From contig NW_025955096.1 of the NCBI RefSeq assembly GCF_022376445.1, forward strand, positions 50,270 to 114,269: a stretch of 64,000 bases of DNA, written 5' to 3'. Each line of letters starts with the position of its first letter. The first letter of the stretch is position 1. Shown piece after piece: positions 58,927 through 64,000 of the stretch. The translations under genes and the position numbers were made by a program. This DNA is from Fomitopsis serialis (Eukaryota > Basidiomycota > Agaricomycetes > Polyporales > Fomitopsidaceae). The notes under the pieces were generated by a model. The model was not told the DNA's origin. It saw only the letters and a list, made by a program, of their open reading frames with translations, and made no database searches.

Positions 58927-59733
58927 GTGCCCAAAGCCTTGTCCAAGCGCATTTCCAGGGTAGCTCGCAAGAGCAATTACGAAGTTTTTCCACCGTCTCG
59001 TCGTGAGAGATACGACGTAGGCGACGCCGACACTAGCGCTGTTGCTGAGCGTCATCAGCGTTTATACGGTCATCTACCCATCGATCGCCAGATCGATATC
59101 ATCCTCACTCCTACCCCGCGCCCTCGCCGTCCCACCTATCGTCGCCCTGACACCTCTCGTCCCCCGAAGGCGTCCTGTCGCAAGACCCTTGAGCAGCAGC
59201 TTGAGGAGCTCCAGTTGAAGGCAGACGACTCTAGGGCACTCCTTGAAGCTCGACGTGCGGAGTACGCTGCTACGCTTGCCGCTGAAACCGCCGCCAAAGA
59301 AGCTGCCAAGGCTTCCCTTATCGCACGCATCGAAGGCGTACCTCTTCCCCTTCCTATCACAGCCCTTAAGCCGTTTGACGCCGACTTCAAGAAGAAGTCT
59401 CAGACGGAGAAGGCCGCCATCCTCACGAAGCGTCTCTTCGCCGTTCAGAAGCGCCTTCACCCTCTCTTCACCCACAAGCTGCGCGACACTGTTCGCTGGT
59501 CACTCACCGACAACCTCAACGCTTTTGGACGTCGGTTCAATTGGGTCTGTTCTCACTTTGAGACAGAGGGTCATTCGTGGTCGCACGACGCGCTCAACGA
59601 CGTCAAGCTTGTCTGCGAGCTGATTGGGAAGATCTCCTTCAAGGAGCTTAGCAAGAACCTTTCTAAGGTTACTAGGGAAGTTGGGGACTTGCACAAGGGC
59701 AATCACTTGGCTTGGGTAGACAAGTATTTGTAG
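58927..59733 (+). CDS. Leader ORF of the copia element (unknown, coiled-coil, no ATG)
   Basis: A 268-codon frame is open between a stop at 58921 and TAG at 59731-59733 but has no ATG; its first possible start is GTG. It reads as protein: a basic N-terminus, a Pro/Arg-rich part (PRPRRPTYRRPDTSRPPK), a long Glu/Ala/Leu coiled coil (LEQQLEELQLKADDSRALLE) and a compact C-terminus (KLRDTVRWSLTDNLNAFGRR, then WVDKYL). A GTATTTG...TTTTTCAG segment (59726-59777) overlapping the stop has fungal intron size and ends, and could join it to the next frame. I do not know this protein from other copia elements. It may be an N-terminal extension of gag or an acquired ORF. Confidence 0.5.
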   Translation: MPKALSKRISRVARKSNYEVFPPSRRERYDVGDADTSAVAERHQRLYGHLPIDRQIDIILTPTPRPRRPTYRRPDTSRPPKASCRKTLEQQLEELQLKADDSRALLEARRAEYAATLAAETAAKEAAKASLIARIEGVPLPLPITALKPFDADFKKKSQTEKAAILTKRLFAVQKRLHPLFTHKLRDTVRWSLTDNLNAFGRRFNWVCSHFETEGHSWSHDALNDVKLVCELIGKISFKELSKNLSKVTREVGDLHKGNHLAWVDKYL

Positions 59734-59790
59734 TCGCGTCACAAATTTTATCTTTGTTCCTGGAATATTTTTCAGTGAAGCATCACAACT

Positions 59791-60219
59791 GTGGCAACGT
59801 CTCAAGAGGAGACATTTGCAGAGACTCAGGTCTCTTCAGGCGAAGAGTCAGACGACTCATACGATTGTTCAAACCACTACCATCTATACGACTACGAGGA
59901 GGTTTGCGACGCTCATTATAGAGACGACGATCAAACCTGGTGGAACTGTGATAACACTCATTGTCCAAACCGTTACCACACACCATCTGGTGATTTTCCT
60001 CGAGGCTTCAAAGCTGGTATCGCTGTCGAAGCTTGGCAAGACAATTTCCTATTCGCCAACGAATTTTCGGAGTCACCTCCAAAACCTGAACATTTAATCT
60101 CGCTCCCTGAGTCGAGATCTCAAACACCTGAACCGGAGGAATTACCCTTCGAGTTATTTACACCAGAACCTCCTTCTTCGCCCGACACACAAGGCGAATT
60201 TATCCTCTTATCCGCAACC
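59791..60219 (+). CDS. Acidic gag-upstream frame (possible gag N-terminal extension)
   Basis: The frame leading into gag is open from at least 59791 without an ATG until 60220. It encodes an acidic, Tyr/Asp-rich stretch (SGEESDDSYDCSNHYHLYD) with Cys and His (CDAHYRDDDQTWWNCDNTHC) and a Pro/Glu-rich part. It could be translated as a continuation of the leader ORF after splicing; one base would be needed to align the frames. Otherwise it is the 5' UTR of gag. Confidence 0.35.
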
Positions 60220-61100
60220 ATGGGTGACGTCAAGCCAGACAATATCCCTAAGCTCTCTTCAGCGTCTCAATACGCTGACTGGTCTGCCGCTATGCGCGGT
60301 TATTTAATATTCATAGAGGCCTGGCCCGCTGTTATTGCAACAGTAACTACCGACACAGAGTACAAGAAACAGAATGCCCGTGCTCAGGGTGTTCTATTTA
60401 TGCGGACTGATCGCTCGATGCATCATTTGCTCGAGGGATCTAGTGGTGAACTCAAGACCGCTAAGGAAATGTGGGCGGCCCTTAAGACAGCCTTTGGTAC
60501 ACCCGACACGGCATTCGTCTGGAGTCTCTTCCAGTCGGTGATCAAGTCTCCGGAGATGTCTGATTCCAAACCTCTGCAGGATCAGATCAACAAGCTGGTT
60601 ACTCGCTTAAGGAGATTACGGCTGGTGGCATAACTCTCGGTGAATCGACCCAGGCTCTTCTCCTTCTGTCGAAGGTGCCTGAATCCTATCAATCGATGAT
60701 CTCTGCGCTCATGGCGACGCAGAACATCAAGGATCTCAAGGTCGACTCTGTTCAGTCGAAGATTCTTGCCGAAGAATCTCTCCGCCGGTCTGGTATGGGA
60801 CAGTCTGCGTCCAAGACATCCCAGGTCAAGCACAAGTCATCGGGTCCCTGTGGTCACTGCGGTGGAAATCACGGCAGTGAGAATTGTTGGACAAAGTACC
60901 CGCATTTGCGCCCCCAAAATAAGGGTGGCGGCAAGGGGAAAAAGGACAACAAGGGCAAAGGCAAAGGGAAGAATAAGGGCAAGGGCAATGGTAACGGACA
61001 ATCTGGTTCTGGTTCCTCCAACGCTGCTACTACTTCAGACTCCACAAATGTTGTAACTGTAGAATCCTCCGTGTCGTCTTCAGCTAATACTATGACTGCT
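60220..61100 (+). CDS. gag: Copia gag (nucleocapsid) region, one frame break
   Basis: From the ATG at 60220 the protein has the copia gag core (IPKLSSASQYADWSAAMRGY, MWAALKTAFGT, VIKSPEMSDSKPLQDQINKL). At about 60606-60612 (CTTAAGG) the frame must change: one extra A restores LKEITAGGITLGESTQALLL and the LLLSKVPESYQSMISALM block. The first frame otherwise stops at 60633. Next are the zinc knuckle CGHCGGNHGSENCW (CX2CX3HX4C, one residue shorter between the second Cys and His than the common form) and a Gly/Lys-rich basic linker. Gag packages the RNA into particles. The boundary with protease is approximate. Confidence 0.75.
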
Positions 61101-64000
61101 TCCTGGTATACTGCGGGTCACTCCGCTTCTGGAAGAATGACTGACTGGATTATGGATTCTGGTGCGTCGAAGACAATCACCAACGACATGGCTGATTTTT
61201 GGGACTATACTCCTTACGAGGAACCCATGATTTTTGGTACAGCCGGCAAGTCTAAGATTGCAGCTTATGGAGAAGGGACCATCAAAGGTGTTGTGCACGT
61301 TGAAGGGAAACATGTTAAAGCAACTATTACAAATGTTGCTTACATCCCTGCCGCATCTGGTCGCCTATTTTCTACTGGTGTTATTGAGCAATCAGGTTTT
61401 ACCCTAGTTCAGGGAGGAGGTCGTATGGTCATCTATGACCAACCTATTTCGCAAGGTCGAGTCTGTGGTAACATGATCATGGAGGCACACCATAAGCCCT
61501 TCAAAAATCTCTATATGTTGTACCTAGACATTTTGACACCGCAATCGGCAAAGTCTACAGACAAGTCGAATTTTCGTCTCTGGCATGAACGCTTCGGACA
61601 TTCGTCTGAAGATGTTATTCGTCAGATTCCCAAGCACACTAAGGGTGTGGATTCCATTGGTGCCAAGGATACTTCTTCTCCTTGTGCAGGGTGTCAGTGG
61701 GGCAAGTCTCATCGCGCTCCATTTCCCCCATCGGCTAAACGTGCTACAAAGCCCCTTGAGCTCATTCATACTGATGAGGACGGTCCTATGCGTACCACTG
61801 CAATAGGTGGATGGCGTTATTTCATCAGCTTTCTTGACGACTATACTGGTCTTGGTCGTGCCTATTATCTCAAGCACAAGAACGATTCGATCCAAGCGTT
61901 CGATGACTTCAAGGCATGGGCTGAGAACCAAACAGATGAAAAAATCAAGGCTGTACGCTCGGATCGTGGGGGGGAATATACGTCTGCTGCTTTTACCGAA
62001 CATTTGCGCAAATTTGGTATTGAACATCAGTTCACAATGCCGTACTCTCCTCAACAGAATGGGAGAGCTGAGCGCTGGAATCGGACCATTGTTGAGAAGG
62101 CTATGTCTATGCTGCATCATGCTGGACTAAGCCATGGTTTTTGGCAATTGGCTGTGGACACTGCGGTTCATATTTATAATCGGCAACCTATGCGACGCCT
62201 TAACTGGCAATGCCCCATTACTCTCTGGAATGGCACAATTCCGGACATTTCATACTTTAGGATTTTTGGGTGCAAGGCATTTGTGCATGTGCAGAAAGAA
62301 CAGAGATCTGGGAAGCTCGACAAGAAGGCTGTTGAGATGATCTTTGTAGGCTATGAAGTTGGTTCCAAAGGGTATCGTTTCTGGAACCCGGCTACTCGAA
62401 GTATTGTTGTGTCTCGTGATGTGACCTTCGATGAAGAGACATTTCCTGCACGAAAGGACTTAGGCAATAATCCGAAATCCCTGGATGAGCCGTTTGATGA
62501 ACCTCCTGAGGATGCCAACTCAGAGGATTTAGATTTTGAGGATATTCCTATCCCTGTTCCTGTCCCGCCGGAACATGAACCTGAAGAACATCAGGAGCCA
62601 GTGGGAGATAATCCGCAACAGCAACCTGATCCAGTAGCTCCTCCGCAACCTCAGTATGAGCGTCCTCGCCGTCAAGGTGCTGGACAGAACCCTCAGAGGA
62701 ATAGAGACAATGCCTATGGTGACGAGCCACCAGCAAGTATTGACCGTCGTACTGATAGTCAAGGCCGTCAACAACCTGAGGCTGAAACTGCTCAATTTAT
62801 ACGGATGCTGGCGGAAGCAAACCATGGTCTTCCCCAAAGTCATAAGGAAGCCATGGAATCTCACGACCATGATAAATGGCTCGCTGCTGAAGGTTCTGAG
62901 TACAAGTCACTCATGGACAATAAGACTTGGGTTCTAGTTCCACGGCCTAAAAACCGGAAGGTTGTCAAGTGCCGTTGGGTTTATGCGATTAAGCACGATG
63001 GTCGCTATAAAGCACGTGTTGTCGCAAAGGGATTTACCCAAGTATGGGGTCAAGATTATACTGAGACTTTCTCTCCGGTTGCACGGTTTGAATCTGTACG
63101 CTACTTGTTGGCACATGCAGCCCTTGAAGATTGGGAGATAGAGTCTATGGATGTCAAGACGGCATTCCTTAACGGTGACCTTGACGAGGAAATCTACATG
63201 GAACAACCCGAAGGATGGGTTGTACCTGGCAAGGAGAACTTTGTCTGTCTTCTCAAGAAGGCAATTTATGGATTAAAGCAAGCTTCTCGTCAATGGAATG
63301 CTAAGATCCACAAGTCTCTCCTAGACTTAGGGTTTAAACGGACTTATTCGGATGCTGGAATTTATGTCTTCTCCCGGGACTCTGACGGACACACCTGCCT
63401 AATCATATTGTATGTCGACGACTTGCTCATCATGGGTGACTCGAAATTGTTTATCGACAACATCAAGCAGAAGTTGTCCTTAGAGTATCAGATGACAGAT
63501 CTGGGTGCTGTTCAGCGATTCCTTGGTCTTAGAATACGTCGAGAGCGTACTACACGTCTCATCTACGTTGATCAGGAAGACTATATTGAGTCAGTTTTGG
63601 AGAGGTTTCAGATGTCCAACTGCAAGCCTGCACGGACACCTCTTCCCGCTGGAGCAGACCTAGAGAAGAATCCAGACACAGCATCTGAGGTTTTCCGTAC
63701 CCGCTACCAGAGCATTATTGGCAGCATCATGTATGCTATGCTCGGTACTCGTCCAGACATTTCTTTCGCGGTCACACGTCTGGCAAAGTATTCTTCAAAC
63801 CCATCCAAAGAGCATATGCGGTTAGCCTACTATGTCCTAAGATATCTTCAAGGGACTAAGGAACTCGCTCTCTGTTATGACGGAGGCTCGAATTCTGGTC
63901 TGATTGCCTATTCAGACTCTGACTGGGGTGAAGATCACGATGATAGGCACTCTACAAGTGGCTTTACTTTCCTTATGGCCAATTGTGTCGTTTCTTGGGT
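61101..64000 (+). CDS. pol: Copia pol: protease, integrase, reverse transcriptase, RNase H (partial)
   Basis: This is the same open frame as the second part of gag. The aspartic protease motif is WIMDSGASKTITND (about 61141). The integrase has an HHCC-type head (WHERFGH, CAGCQWGK) and a DDE core: LIHTDEDGPM, AVRSDRGGEYTS, PQQNGRAERWNRT. A copia-type chromodomain-free C-terminus follows (FRIFGCKAFVH, FVGYE). After a Pro/Glu-rich linker the reverse transcriptase begins (WVLVPRPKNRKVVKCRWVY, ARVVAKGFTQ, DYTETFSPVA, MDVKTAFLNGDLDEEIYMEQ, the catalytic YVDDLLIMG). RNase H starts with AYSDSDWGEDHDDRHSTSGF before the window ends. No stop or frameshift was seen over about 1,100 codons. Confidence 0.92.

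Larger units (their letters stand above)
58319..64000 (+). mobile_element. Ty1/copia-superfamily LTR retrotransposon (5' part, runs off right edge)
   Basis: Order of parts: LTR, primer-binding site, leader ORF, gag with zinc knuckle, protease, integrase, reverse transcriptase, start of RNase H. Integrase before reverse transcriptase identifies Ty1/copia. The pol frame is open from about 60610 to the window end with all main catalytic motifs. The element therefore looks young apart from one frame break in gag. The 3' LTR and right target duplication are outside the window, so its integrity cannot be judged. Confidence 0.92.

Noticed and set aside
60600..60640. Programmed frameshift between gag and pol
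   Set aside because: The break lies inside gag before the zinc knuckle, not at a gag/pol boundary; copia elements normally use one frame, and a lost A in CTTAAAGG explains it more simply.

Overview
This window is nuclear DNA from a filamentous basidiomycete, most likely a wood-decaying Agaricomycete. The evidence is many short introns (about 45-65 bp, GT...AG) in every multi-exon gene, a glucuronoyl esterase (lignocellulose) locus, a CFEM protein, a TEA/ATTS transcription factor, a Ty1/copia element and a GC-rich background. The order is my inference; Polyporales fits best from remembered protein families.

Layout. (1) 1-7.1 kb: two divergent paralogous dynamin-type GTPase genes with matching exon structure (one cut by the left edge) flanking a single-pass membrane protein gene. 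(2) 8.8-28.0 kb, the gene-rich part: glucuronoyl esterase CE15 (with lesions), a membrane-anchored histidine-phosphatase-superfamily protein, an unusually short SRP72, a pinin/SDK/MemA protein, a CFEM GPI-type protein, a small basidiomycete orphan, a neutral/alkaline ceramidase and an F-box-like protein. (3) 29-38.8 kb, a transposon-rich part around panB (ketopantoate hydroxymethyltransferase): a 2.6-kb foldback element with about 525-bp identical inverted arms and an 8-bp target duplication, a 586-bp MITE beside it, and a 2.0-kb hAT-like element with an 8-bp target duplication that carries a broken fragment of the host KRE33/NAT10 RNA cytidine acetyltransferase gene. (4) 38.8-58.3 kb: GC-rich DNA in which the only gene I can support is the TEA-domain factor at 43.0-45.1 kb; long overlapping open frames there look like a GC artefact. 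A dense CCAAT-box cluster lies 3 kb upstream of the TEA gene. (5) 58.3-64 kb: the 5' part of a Ty1/copia LTR retrotransposon (LTR, primer site, an extra leader ORF, gag, protease, integrase, RT, start of RNase H) running off the right edge.

A recurring feature is that several otherwise intact genes each need one extra base to be read through, nearly always at a short homopolymer. Restoring the count makes total CDS length divisible by three for dynamin-2, CE15 and the F-box-like gene. This looks more like homopolymer under-calling in the assembly than real decay, so 'broken' calls here should be read with that in mind.

No operon-like system, CRISPR, tRNA or rRNA gene was seen. The most novel content is the gene-capturing hAT-like element, the foldback element, the reduced SRP72, and the retroelement's extra leader ORF with its probable half-tRNA primer site.
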